Shown: positions 36,050-45,134, counted from the stretch's first letter. The stretch is DNA of 51,663 nucleotides from Verrucomicrobia subdivision 3 bacterium UBA7542 (GCA_002479245.1 DLMG01000325.1:1-51663); one strand, 5' to 3'. Numbers and translations: made by a program. The notes: generated by a model from the sequence alone, not told the origin.

Positions 36050-36175
36050 TTAATCGTCATCGGTGGGGAGATGGATGACCGTGCGGGTGCAAAGCTCAAA
36101 TTCACGGGCCAGCTTCGAGCGGTTGGGGTATTCATTGTTCTGGATGAGCTGATGAATGCGCAACATGCGTTCCAT
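36050..36175 (-). pseudogene. N-terminal fragment of a WYL-type HTH regulator
   Basis: Minus-strand ATG at 36175 opens a 41-residue frame reading MERMLRIHQLIQNNEYPN, then SKLAREFELCTRTV. This is the helix-turn-helix start of WYL/DeoR-like regulators. After RTV the family continues with a recognition helix and a WYL domain, but here it runs into HLPTDDD and a stop. It lies convergent, just behind the GH9 gene. Confidence 0.65.
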
Positions 36176-36374
36176 TGGGGCCCGGCTGTAGATCTAGGGC
36201 TGAACTTTCGGCATAATTCTTTTCGACTTCGCTATGAGCGCTAAAGCGAAAAACTCATCGTGTCACTCCCGGCCGCCAGGCCGCTGTTTCCACACGGACT
36301 ACCCACAAATTCTGCTACAGAGAAAGCTATTGGAACCGCGCTGTATTGCAGCGAATGCGAGAAATACAAAGCAC

Positions 36375-36520
36375 GGGCCCCTGCGGCCAGCATTCAGGTT
36401 CCGTTTTAGAACCAGCCGGCGGGGAGAAGGGGGGCGGGAGGCCATTTGGCTCTTGGACATTTCTTGGACATAATTCCATTCTGCCACGGCCGCGAACGGC
36501 GGGCAAGAGAAGAACCAAGC
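36375..36520 (-). pseudogene. Second decayed copy of the regulator's 5' end
   Basis: Minus-strand sequence matches the start region of the gene at 31539-32873 both before and after its ATG. ATTATGTCCAAGAAATGTCC corresponds to ATTATGTCTAAGAAACGTCC, giving MSKKCPR against MSKKRPR. After a frameshift, SPPAGSKTEPECWPQGPV corresponds to SAPASSKMEPKYWRERLF. No later part of the gene remains. As at 32873-33404, the copy faces away from a secreted-protein gene (36831). Confidence 0.65.
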
Positions 36521-36599
36521 CGGCCGGCCTGGCGTACCAAGGCGGGCCGCCAAAACTTGTGCCGGGGTGAAAATATTCCCGGTGCGTCGGCGCCCGGCT

Positions 36600-36626
36600 G
36601 TGCTGTCTGCATGGCGCAGACAGCAC
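36600..36626. repeat. Strong hairpin with perfect 11-bp stem
   Basis: GTGCTGTCTGC (36600-36610) pairs perfectly with GCAGACAGCAC (36616-36626) around a 5-nt loop. It lies between the decayed regulator copy and the next gene. No T-run follows, so it is not a clear terminator; an operator or RNA element is possible. Confidence 0.6.
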
Positions 36627-36684
36627 GAAGACGTTCGGCCTTTTGCGGTCCGGCTGCGGTTCGTAGCCGCCAGCACAGACACCG

Positions 36685-36850
36685 GGTTCCTGGATGATGC
36701 GGCCACCCCACCGGGGAGGCATTCGGCCAAGCCCCCCTACAACGTGGTATTGTGTGAAGCAGGGCCAATGCTATGATCCATAGAATGATAGAGTTGATGT
36801 GAAAACAAAGCAACAACCCCAAAAAGAAATATGAAAAACAAAAAATACAA
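36685..36850 (+). repeat. Leader segment shared with the region upstream of the GH9 gene
   Basis: GGGGAGGCATTCGGCCAAGC and the following bases to ATTGTG match 33138-33180. CAACAACCCCAAAAAGAAAT (36811-36830) through the start codon then matches the sequence just before 33404. The upstream copy carries about 140 extra bases (roughly 33240-33380) between the two blocks. The conserved block reaches into the start codons, so a shared promoter/leader is likely. Confidence 0.6.
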
Positions 36851-38833
36851 ATTAGGTCTCTCCATTCTCGCCAGTGGATTGTCCTTCGTCGGTGCAGCCA
36901 ATGCCACCGATTTGATTGTCAATGGCAATTTCGCGCTTCCTAGTGATGGATCAGGGTTTTCCGGTCCCCATTGCGGGGATTATAGCGGTAATGCTTGTAC
37001 GGGTGGTCCGGGCGGCACCAGCACATGCGGCGGGGCCTTTGGGTGGCAGTACTTCACCCAATACAACTTAAGTTATAACGGTTATGGTTATAATTATTAT
37101 GACGGGCCGGCCATTCCGGCTTCCGAAAACCCGGGCAGCTATTACTCCGCGTGCCAATGCGTCGGCGGCGGCGAGTGGAGTCACTTCAGCACCCCCCAGG
37201 ACGAGACCGGGTTCTTGGACTTGAATATGCCACAATACGCCGCCTCCGAAACGGTGATGTTGACCGACGCGGTGTCCGGTTCGGATATCGATGCGGGCAT
37301 GGCCCAATACACCTTCAGTGCCTGGCTGGCTTCCTACGGCACAAGCTATGACGGCAACGGGGTGGGCAACCCTGAACAGCCCTTCCTGGTCCTTCAGTTT
37401 TTCAGCACCCCCAGTGGCCAGCCGTTTGCTGCAGGCTTTTTGGGCACCGCCGCGATCTTCGACCGGTGCACCAACACCTATGCGGTGACCTTCGCTAACG
37501 GCACCACTACTATTCCAGCCGACGTTTCCGCTGATCACCAGTGGATCAAATACGTCGCCACCGGTGTCGTTCCCGCCACAGCGCGTCAGGCGACGGTCTT
37601 TATGACACGCAGCCCCAATGCGGGTCTGCATGGCTCTCCCGACACCTACGTGGATCTGGTAAAATTGGACATAACCGGCGTGACGCCCATTGCTCCCGCC
37701 ATCACCACGCCCCGGCCAACCAGACCGCTGCCGTGGGCAACAGCGTTACTTTCTCCGTCGTGGCCACCGGCACTACGCCCACTTACCAGTGGCGGCAGGG
37801 TGGGACGAATCTTCTGGACAGCACCAGCGCGACGCTGGTCCTAAAGCCCGTCCTGATGGCCAACGCCGGCTCCTATGACGTCGTGGTGTCCAACAGTGTC
37901 GGCGTGGTTACCAGTACCCCGCCGGCTGTGCTGACGGTCATCAATCCTCCAGTTTTCGTCACCGGCCAATGGGATTTTCTCCACGGCAATCTGGCGGCAA
38001 GCTACGGGGCCGACCTGCAATACAACGATCCTGGCGTGTCGAGTATAACGACTTTCGGCACCACCACGAGTTATGGCATTTCGGACATCAACGGCGTACC
38101 GACCCCGGTGATGCACTTCACACCCCCCGATGCCCAATGGGGCGGTTACAAGATGTATCATGGGGCGGCGCCCAATGGCGGCGGCACCAATGTCAATCAG
38201 TACACGCTCATCTATGACGTTTATTATCCGGCTGGCTCGGATGGAACCTGGCGTTCCTTGTTGCAGACGGATGTCGGCAACACCAGCGACGGTGATTTGT
38301 TCGTCAACCCATCGGACGGCATCGGCATCAGCGGCATTTATGACGGCGTTGTCAGTGCGGGTGCTTGGCACAGGCTGGCCTTCGCCATTGACCTGACGGG
38401 AACGGAGACGGGGACGGCCACGACGCCGGTGATCGCCAAATTCATCGACGGGGTTAAAGTCGGCAACCAGACGGTTGGTTTGGATGTCGGGCTGGATGGG
38501 CGGTGGTCGCTGGGCCCATACGCATTGCTCTTTGCCGACAATGACGGCGACGTGGCGGAAGCCTACGTCAGCAGCGTCCAGTTCAGCAATGGCCGCCGTG
38601 CCGATGGCTTCATCGAGGCGTTGGGCGGGCCGAGCGCCCTCAAGATCCCGGGCACGATCAAGGCCGGCGTGACCAACGGTGCCGTGATCATTATGTGGAC
38701 CGGCGGCGTGCCATTGCAAGGCGCCGATGTCATCACCGGGCCGTGGACGACGGTGGCTGGGACCGCCGGCCAGTACACCTACACGCCTTCACCGCTGAGC
38801 ACGGCGAAGTTCTATCGTCCGCAGATACCATAA
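36831..38833 (+). pseudogene. Secreted Ig-like/LamG-like protein with one frameshift
   Basis: A signal peptide (LGLSILASGLSFVGAANA) leads a ~285-residue beta-rich domain with N-terminal LIVNGNFALPSDG, like carbohydrate-binding or PEP-CTERM-type proteins. The frame breaks at a C-run near 37711-37714. With one more C it continues PANQTAAVGNSVTFSVVATG, an Ig-like domain (~295-380), then a LamG-like sandwich (QYTLIYDVYYPAGSDGTWRS), and a ~60-residue C-terminal module ending KFYRPQIP. Total would be about 667 residues. No catalytic signature is seen. It shares its upstream leader with the GH9 gene, suggesting common control. A sequencing error in the homopolymer is a realistic alternative to true inactivation. 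Confidence 0.75.
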
Positions 38834-38845
38834 GCGGCGAAGTGG

Positions 38846-38881
38846 GTCCGGTTCGGCGGATTAAGATCTGCCGAATCGGAC
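38846..38881 (+). terminator. Hairpin just after the Ig/LamG gene
   Basis: GTCCGGTTCGGC (38846-38857) pairs with GCCGAATCGGAC (38870-38881) at 12 positions, one of them G-T, around a 12-nt loop. It starts 12 bases after the stop. There is no T-run, so termination is possible but not certain. Confidence 0.5.
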
Positions 38882-39379
38882 AACTTCAAAAGGCCACTGG
38901 ACTATCCGGAAACCTTAACGGTGCGGAAGCCGAAACCGGTGGCCGATCAGGTGTTGCTTGAAGGTGATCTAAGCGCTCCGGATGACACGATCATACGGCG
39001 AATCGGCCTGCACCCAACTTAAGAGTTTGCCTTCCGCTAACAGGGTCGGGTTAGCCGTCCGGCTTCAATGACGCGTCCGTTTCGTCCAGCCCGTAATGCC
39101 AGATCAACGGGGCGAGCGAGAGGCCGCCGTGCTCCCAGCCGGCGTGGCTGATGTACCATTGTCATAGGCACACAAAAGCTCATGCGGAAATCTCGCGGAC
39201 ATTTTGTCTTCTTGCACAGCCAGAGGACTGGCGCACTCCAAAACGCTTCGCGTATTTCATGAATCATTGTGTCGCGCACAGCGTCTTGGACTGTCCACCC
39301 TCCGCAGTACTGCTACGGAGGACGGGCGGCGGCCCTCCGCCGCTTTTCCCAACGGCATATCAAACTGTGCCAATGTTAA
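38882..39379. other. Gene-poor stretch with coding debris and palindromes
   Basis: No intact gene. A plus-strand frame reads VADQVLLEGDLSAPDDT and ends at 39020, possibly the end of a lost gene. On the minus strand 39161-39051 reads QWYISHAGWEHGGLSLAPL and a few more residues before a stop, which looks like the C-terminus of a lost enzyme. From 39220 to 39360 lies a dispersed-repeat-like segment with inverted CACTCCAAAACGC / GCGTCTTGGACTG and CCTCCG/CGGAGG pairs. None of these is assigned with confidence. Confidence 0.4.
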
Positions 39380-39795
39380 CTGAAACTGCTATATCTGAGT
39401 TTTCTCGAAGCGCCGGAGCATGTTTTTGTTGATAACGATTGGGAAGTGCCGCGCATCGTCGGCACAGGTTTGGAGGATTATTTTCTCGGCGGATGGTACT
39501 TTCGCGAAGGGCCATTCATCGGTCCTTACCACGGTGTGCCGGTGAAGGACACGCTCAATGCCAGCGTGGCCATGTATCGAGTGCACGAGGCCGATGCGAT
39601 TCGCTTTCAGGAGCGGCTAAAGTTTGCCTTCGTGAACCAATGGTCGCCGGACACCGGCTTAGCCCGTTCTGCTTTTCGTCGGTCGCGTTTCTTTACCTGG
39701 ACCGAGCGGAGGGGCAGAGGACGTCGATGCCATCGGTCAAAGAGTTGCTTTGTTGGTATCGGATTCGGAACACGGACCATCAGAGCATTCCCTAA
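39380..39795 (+). pseudogene. GH172 (DUF2961) fragment, 5'-truncated and frameshifted
   Basis: The frame from 39380 reads LSFLEAPEHVFVDNDWEVP then RIVGTGLEDYFLGGWYF, REGPFIGPYHGVP and MYRVHEADAIRFQERLKF. GTGxEDYF and the Tyr/His-rich stretch are hallmarks of DUF2961 proteins, now GH172, which include alpha-D-arabinofuranosidases and difructose-anhydride enzymes. Near 39650 the frame shifts by one, continuing FCFSSVAFLYLDRAEG and LLCWYRIRNTDHQSIP to a stop at 39793-39795, the expected C-terminus. The N-terminal half and any start codon are missing. It is probably a dead remnant of an arabinofuranoside-related gene. Confidence 0.78.
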
Positions 39796-39905
39796 ACCCG
39801 AAATCCGAAACCCAAAATCCGAAACAAATCCAAAATTCGAAGCGGGAATGTTCAAAACTCGCGCGATGGGCGGGTTTCGAACCTTTGAATTTCGGATTTC
39901 CCGGC
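39796..39905. repeat. AAATCCGAAA-type short repeat cluster
   Basis: Several near-copies of the unit CCGAAATCCGAAACCCAAAA run from about 39796 to 39845, and an inverted counterpart, GAATTTCGGATTT, follows at 39889-39901. Such arrays are frequent between genes in this kind of genome. It lies between the stops of the GH172 remnant and of the convergent glycosidase gene. Confidence 0.6.
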
Positions 39906-39908
39906 CGG

Positions 39909-42290
39909 CTAATAGTTGACCGTCAGTGCAACCCGCCCTTTCGCCGCCGGCGGCACCGTCACTGTCTCCTGCTCCGCATCGAACTGCTCCCATCGCTTGC
40001 CGTCTGCGGTCACGGAGCGAATCCGATGACCCTCGGGAACCCGCAGCCGAAGCTTGACCTGGGCGACCGGCGGCGCTGACGGCATCTCCAGGCTGGCCTC
40101 GACTTTTCCGGCTTGGAGATGCGAATGGAGACTAAAGCTGACACGTCCCCAGCGGGTTGGCGCGTTCGACACGGCGATGGTCTTACCGTCTTCCAGCCAG
40201 GCGCGCGGCGTGCCCTTCGCCAGCCAAATCACGTCCGAAGCGGGCTCTTCAAAAACAAGCATCCACCGCGTCAGCAAGGGAACTGTCATCTGTGCCGGCG
40301 CGCAATACGGGGCAGTATATGGCTTGGGCAGGAAAATTCGGGTTTCCGGCGCCGTCCAGGTTCCGCGGGTGTACTGGTGGGCCATCAGGCTGTAGAGCAG
40401 CAAGAGATATTCGCGCGTGAAATCGTATTGCATCAAACCATATCCATGACCATAACTCAGGAACCCGCCCCATTCGTGAGTGTTGTAACCATACACGGTT
40501 GGGATACCAAGGACAGTGTCGTGGTGCGCGGCGCGGTATTTGACAATCGCTTCGATTTGCTCGCGCGTCAGGTTGCCCGAGTAAAGCATCTCCATGTAGG
40601 CCCGGTAGGAGCGGAATTGCGGGTTGAGCTTGTCGCGCGCAACCGCGATATGGAATGGTTCCTTCACGCCGGCAATCGCCGGCAGGCACGGTGGCTGGGT
40701 GTTGGTCAGCAGCGAGCGCTCGATGGCTTTTTGGGTGTCCTGCTCCAAATCGCGCGATTCGTGCCTGAGTTTCTGACCCCACATGGCCAGTTCCGATTGA
40801 TGCTTCTTCGCGCCGATCTTTTCCCAGACCGCTCCCAGGTCTTCGAATCCACGCGCGGCTTCGGTGTTGTTCGAAAGATAAGGCTGCATGTAGCGGGCTG
40901 GATCGGGATCAAGACAGGAGTCGGCCTCGCTCCAGCCAGCGATGATGCCGTGGGCTGGGTCTTCCGCCGGCAGCAGCAGCGCCTTGGCCCGCATGGCCAG
41001 GAGCAGTTTCGCCACGGCGTCCAGGCGGTGCTGGTGACGCAAAAGGAGCTCATAATCACCGGTATAATTGGCGTATTGGGCCACCACGGCGAGCATCCGC
41101 CCATATTGGCCGGTCTCGGGACCGCGATAGAGAATCGAGCCGTCATCGCGCACGAAATACGTGAAATAGTTGTCGATATATTGGCGCGCCAGGTCGAACA
41201 GCCCCCAGGCCAGCATCGCGGCTGTGTCTGCCGTGAACGTGTCGGGAAACCCGTCGTGTTCACTGCCGCCGTAGCTGCGGTCAAACACGCCGTACTTGGG
41301 GAATGCGCCCACCCGTGTCATCATCTCGCGCACCAGCGAATGGCGCGCCAGGTCCGCCAGGCGTTGGTCGGGCACCTCGATCTGCATCCCCTGCGCCAGG
41401 GCCTGGTTCCACCCGGCGCGCATCGACAGCAGTTCCTCGTAAAAGGATTCCGCCCGGATTTCGGTGCGGGGCGGGAACGGATGGTACGAATCAAAGTAAC
41501 GAACCCAGCGGAGCCTGTTGTCTTCAATCCGGCTCAGCCGATACCAAACCGGCTGCACCCGCTGGTTCCCGTTCTCCACCCGCATCGGCGCATAAATGAT
41601 CAGTTCCGACCAATCGCCCGGCTTCTCCGGATACACAAACCTCAGCGCCGGCAGCCAACCGCCCACCAGCCCATCGAGCACACGGCCCGCGTCGCGGATT
41701 TTCCGGATGGCCGGAACATAGGCCGCGGGATCGAAGTTCGGCGTGATGCCCCCATAAAAAACTCCAACCTTTTCCAAACACTCGTGCGTTCCAACGAAGG
41801 TGTAGGTGTACATCTTCGAAATCGGCGGAAAGCAAGCCGCCACATTGGTGTATTCGGGATCGCCCGCCTGGGCCAGCATCTCTTCCCCCAGCAGGTCACG
41901 TTCGCTGTTGAGCACCTCCTCCAAACTGTGGCCATGGTACAGGCTCTTTGGGTCGGTCCAGGTCGGCTCCAGCGACTTCGGCAAATCCACTTTCACCCCC
42001 TCTTCATCCACAAACAGGAGCGGGCCGTTCGGTTGGGTGAAATCCTCGAAAACCGCCAGCCGATGCTTCGATGGATCACGGACCACCGCCATCAACGACC
42101 AGTTCCCCAGCCGCTGGCTCTGTTCGAGCCGGACCTCCTTTCCGGCCCACGAAACTACCACCGACCCGTCGCTGGAAATGCGGGTCACTTTCGGGCCTTC
42201 GGTCGCGGCATTCGCGCAGACAAAGCCTGACAAAAGGGAACACCCAAACACCCAGGCCAAAAGTGAATCCCGAAGCCTGCTCCAATTCAT
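39909..42290 (-). CDS. Secreted six-hairpin-type glycosidase, specificity unknown
   Basis: 793 residues from the ATG at 42290, which starts directly with a signal peptide (LLAWVFGCSLLSGFVCANA). Longer starts at 42344 and 42470 would put a charged stretch before it. After a ~60-residue beta strand region (VTRISSDGSVVVSWAGKEV) comes a large helical domain with EHDGFPDTFTADTAAMLAW, GIIAGWSEADSCLDPDPARY and YNTHEWGGFLSYGHGYGLM. These acidic/aromatic patches are typical of (alpha/alpha)6 six-hairpin glycosidases. A beta domain closes the protein. No exact GH family could be named. It is divergent from the phosphoesterase gene with 137 bases between starts, and may share its regulation. Confidence 0.75.
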   Translation of the reverse strand: MNWSRLRDSLLAWVFGCSLLSGFVCANAATEGPKVTRISSDGSVVVSWAGKEVRLEQSQRLGNWSLMAVVRDPSKHRLAVFEDFTQPNGPLLFVDEEGVKVDLPKSLEPTWTDPKSLYHGHSLEEVLNSERDLLGEEMLAQAGDPEYTNVAACFPPISKMYTYTFVGTHECLEKVGVFYGGITPNFDPAAYVPAIRKIRDAGRVLDGLVGGWLPALRFVYPEKPGDWSELIIYAPMRVENGNQRVQPVWYRLSRIEDNRLRWVRYFDSYHPFPPRTEIRAESFYEELLSMRAGWNQALAQGMQIEVPDQRLADLARHSLVREMMTRVGAFPKYGVFDRSYGGSEHDGFPDTFTADTAAMLAWGLFDLARQYIDNYFTYFVRDDGSILYRGPETGQYGRMLAVVAQYANYTGDYELLLRHQHRLDAVAKLLLAMRAKALLLPAEDPAHGIIAGWSEADSCLDPDPARYMQPYLSNNTEAARGFEDLGAVWEKIGAKKHQSELAMWGQKLRHESRDLEQDTQKAIERSLLTNTQPPCLPAIAGVKEPFHIAVARDKLNPQFRSYRAYMEMLYSGNLTREQIEAIVKYRAAHHDTVLGIPTVYGYNTHEWGGFLSYGHGYGLMQYDFTREYLLLLYSLMAHQYTRGTWTAPETRIFLPKPYTAPYCAPAQMTVPLLTRWMLVFEEPASDVIWLAKGTPRAWLEDGKTIAVSNAPTRWGRVSFSLHSHLQAGKVEASLEMPSAPPVAQVKLRLRVPEGHRIRSVTADGKRWEQFDAEQETVTVPPAAKGRVALTVNY

Positions 42291-42427
42291 CCACTGCACA
42301 TTCACGGCATCTGCCTTTTCTAAACCTGAGCCATAATTGGGCATGAAACCGGGCCTCGTCAAACTATTTGCCTCGTTTTTTCTTTTTCGTTGACTCCGTT
42401 CGGCATTCCTGTCTCCTCTCCATCTGC

Positions 42428-45121
42428 ATGGCGCGGTTTCATTTGCTTTGGCTGGCGATGCTCGCCGCACACTGTCTGGCGGGGGACGAGTTGTCCGATT
42501 CGGCGCTCAGTGAACAGGTCGGACGCAGCAGTGCCGGGCGGGTCGTCACCCCGGTAAATCAGGTGGTCATATCCGCCGGCCAAACGGTTGATTTGCCTGG
42601 AATGCGCCCCCAGGCGCTGGCGTTCAGCCCGGACGGGCGGATTCTCGTGGCGGCTGGCAAGACTCCCGAGATCATTGTGATGGATCCCCAAACGGGGCGG
42701 ATTCTCAAGCATGTTCCTTTGCCGCCGGAGGGGCCGGCCGCGCCGACCGCCGTTTCGACCCATCTCTTGCAACCCGATGATGAGGAACAGGTGAGCTTCA
42801 CGGGACTGGCCTTCTCCCCGGACGGTTCCCGGCTCTACCTTGCGAACGTCAACGGCAGCATCAAGGTCTTCAGTGTCAGCCAAGACCACGAAGTGGCCGG
42901 TTTGTTCTCCATCGCCATGCCGCCGGCCAATGCGCCACAGCGCAAGGCCGACATCCCGGCGGGACTTGCCGTTTCCCGCGACGGCAAACGGCTTTATGTC
43001 GCGTTGAACCTGTCGAACCGGCTCGTCGAATTGGATGCGGCGACCGGAGCGGTGTTGCGCCTTTGGAAGACAGGCGTCGCACCTTACGACGTGGTACTCG
43101 CGGGCGACAAGGCCTACGTGAGCAACTGGGGCGGCCGGCGGCCTGACAACAACAGCGTTGCCGGGCCGGCGGGACAGGGTACGTTTGTGCGCGTGGACCC
43201 GGTGCGGCACATTGCCAGCGAAGGGTCGGTGACTGTGATTGAAGTCCGGACTCCGAAAGCCGGCGCCCTTCAGAGTTCCCAAATCCAGGAACCCAAGTGC
43301 GAAGTGCTGACGGGGCTGCACGCCTCGGCGATGGCCCTCTCGCCCAACGGCCGATATTTGGTCGTTGCCAATGCCGGCAGCGATACACTGAGCGTCATCA
43401 ATACCCAAACCGAGCAGATCGTGGAAACGATCTGGGCGCGCCAAAATCCGGCGGACCTGTTCGGTGCCAGCCCGAACGCGCTGGCGTTCGCTCCGTCGGG
43501 CAAAACGCTCTTTGTTTGTAACGGCACGCAGAACGCGGTGGCCGTAATCGCTTTCGCGCCCGGCAAGTCGAAATTGAAGGGCTTGGTTCCGGTGGGCTGG
43601 TTTCCCGGCGCCATCGTCTATGATGCGCGCCGGAAGAGCCTTTATGTGGCCAACATCAAGGGCATCGGCTCCGGACGGGCGCGCAAATTGGATGGCCCGC
43701 CCGAATTCAATTCCCGCCAGTATTGCGGGTCTTTGTCGTTGGTGCGCGAGCCTGACGCGGGCGGGTTGGCCAAAATGACCCGTCAGGCGCTGGCCAACAT
43801 GCGTTACCCGCGGCTGGCCCAGGCGAGTCTGCCTCCGCGGAGTGGCGAACCCCTGCGGCCCATCCCCGAACGAGTGGGCGAGCCCAGCGAGTTCAAGCAC
43901 GTCGTTTACATCATCAAGGAGAACCGCACCTATGACCAGGTGTTGGGTGACATCAAGGAAGGCAATGGCGACGGGAATCTGTGCGTCTTCGGTGAGCAGA
44001 TCACGCCCAACCAGCACAAACTCGTGCGCGAGTTTGTGCTGCTCGACAACACCTACTGTTGCGGCATCCTCAGCGCCGACGGCCATGAATGGGCTGACAC
44101 CGCATTTGCCACCGATTACATGGAGAAATCCTTCGCCGGATTCCCGCGCAGCTATCCGGACGGGATGGAAGACGCCGACGTGGACGCGCTGGCATACTCG
44201 CCGGCCGGGTTCATCTGGGACAACGTGGTCGCGCACGGCAAATCTTTGCGCGATTATGGTGAATTCGCCATCACCCGAAAGTCCTGGAAGGACAAATTGC
44301 GCAGTGGCAGCCCGAAGTTCCTGGACCACTATCACGAGTTTTTGAATGGCACGGAAACCATCAACCTCCGCAGTGAACCTGCCATTGAGTCGTTGCGTCC
44401 ATACCTGGCCACCAACACCGTGGGTTGGGACTTGGCTGTGCCGGACGTGTTCCGGGCGGCGCAGTTTATCAAAGAACTAAAACAGTTCGAGCAAACGGGT
44501 GATTTCCCGAGTCTGGCCATCGTCTGTTTGCCGAATGATCACACGAGCGGGACCGGCGCCGGTTCACCCACGCCGGCCGCCCAGGTGGCGGACAATGACC
44601 TGGCTCTCGGCCAGATCATCGAAGCGCTCAGCCATAGCCGCTTTTGGAAGGAGACTTGCGTCCTGGCGATTGAGGATGATCCCCAGGACGGCTGGGATCA
44701 TGTGAGCGGCTACCGCACGACCGCCTACGTTATCAGCCCCTACACCAAACGCCGCCAGGTCATCAGCACGCAGTACAATCAAACCAGCCTCCTGCGCACC
44801 ATCGAACTCATTCTCAGCCTGCCGCCGATGAACCAAATGGACGCAACGGCCACCCCGATGTCCGATTGCTTCACCGACACGCCTGACCTCATGCCGTTCG
44901 TCGCGGTGACGAATAACGTCCCTCTCGACCAGATGAATCCGGAGTCGAAGAAGATTTCCGATCCGCTCTTGCGCAAGGCGGCCTGCGCCTCGGCGCGCCT
45001 GCCGCTCCAGAAGCCGGATCAATGTCCGGAAGACCTGCTAAACCGGATTCTGTGGCACTCGATGAAAGGTTCGCAGGCACCATACCCGGCGTGGGCAGTG
45101 CAGGAGACGGACAACGAATAA
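42428..45121 (+). CDS. Secreted YncE-like propeller fused to phosphoesterase (PF04185-type) domain
   Basis: 897 residues from the ATG at 42428 (an ATG at 42368 adds 20). The signal peptide is FHLLWLAMLAAHCLAGDE. A seven-bladed propeller (~50-450) has the repeated LAFSPDGR/LALSPNGRYLVVAN pattern. From ~490 is an alkaline-phosphatase-superfamily phosphoesterase domain: FKHVVYIIKENRTYDQVLGD, GHEWADTAFATDYM, and EDDPQDGWDHVSGYRT with metal-binding-type D/H residues. Related proteins cleave phosphoesters or phospholipids, or are of unknown use. rbsA starts 13 bases after the stop, so it is the first gene of the + operon with the sugar transporter, which is an unexpected partnership. Confidence 0.85.
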   Translation: MARFHLLWLAMLAAHCLAGDELSDSALSEQVGRSSAGRVVTPVNQVVISAGQTVDLPGMRPQALAFSPDGRILVAAGKTPEIIVMDPQTGRILKHVPLPPEGPAAPTAVSTHLLQPDDEEQVSFTGLAFSPDGSRLYLANVNGSIKVFSVSQDHEVAGLFSIAMPPANAPQRKADIPAGLAVSRDGKRLYVALNLSNRLVELDAATGAVLRLWKTGVAPYDVVLAGDKAYVSNWGGRRPDNNSVAGPAGQGTFVRVDPVRHIASEGSVTVIEVRTPKAGALQSSQIQEPKCEVLTGLHASAMALSPNGRYLVVANAGSDTLSVINTQTEQIVETIWARQNPADLFGASPNALAFAPSGKTLFVCNGTQNAVAVIAFAPGKSKLKGLVPVGWFPGAIVYDARRKSLYVANIKGIGSGRARKLDGPPEFNSRQYCGSLSLVREPDAGGLAKMTRQALANMRYPRLAQASLPPRSGEPLRPIPERVGEPSEFKHVVYIIKENRTYDQVLGDIKEGNGDGNLCVFGEQITPNQHKLVREFVLLDNTYCCGILSADGHEWADTAFATDYMEKSFAGFPRSYPDGMEDADVDALAYSPAGFIWDNVVAHGKSLRDYGEFAITRKSWKDKLRSGSPKFLDHYHEFLNGTETINLRSEPAIESLRPYLATNTVGWDLAVPDVFRAAQFIKELKQFEQTGDFPSLAIVCLPNDHTSGTGAGSPTPAAQVADNDLALGQIIEALSHSRFWKETCVLAIEDDPQDGWDHVSGYRTTAYVISPYTKRRQVISTQYNQTSLLRTIELILSLPPMNQMDATATPMSDCFTDTPDLMPFVAVTNNVPLDQMNPESKKISDPLLRKAACASARLPLQKPDQCPEDLLNRILWHSMKGSQAPYPAWAVQETDNE

Positions 45122-45134
45122 CAGCGTTGGAACC

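Noticed and set aside
39796..39905. CRISPR array
   Set aside because: The short repeats are irregular, nearly contiguous and lack unique spacers; no cas genes are in the window.
40113..42230. Plus-strand frame of ~705 codons within the six-hairpin glycosidase
   Set aside because: No recognisable domain and unusual composition; the minus strand has a signal peptide and conserved glycosidase motifs.
42359..44335. Long antisense reading frame of ~658 codons opposite the phosphoesterase gene
   Set aside because: It is a codon-bias shadow in a GC-rich gene: His/Arg-rich, no domain, and the plus strand encodes clear propeller and phosphoesterase motifs.
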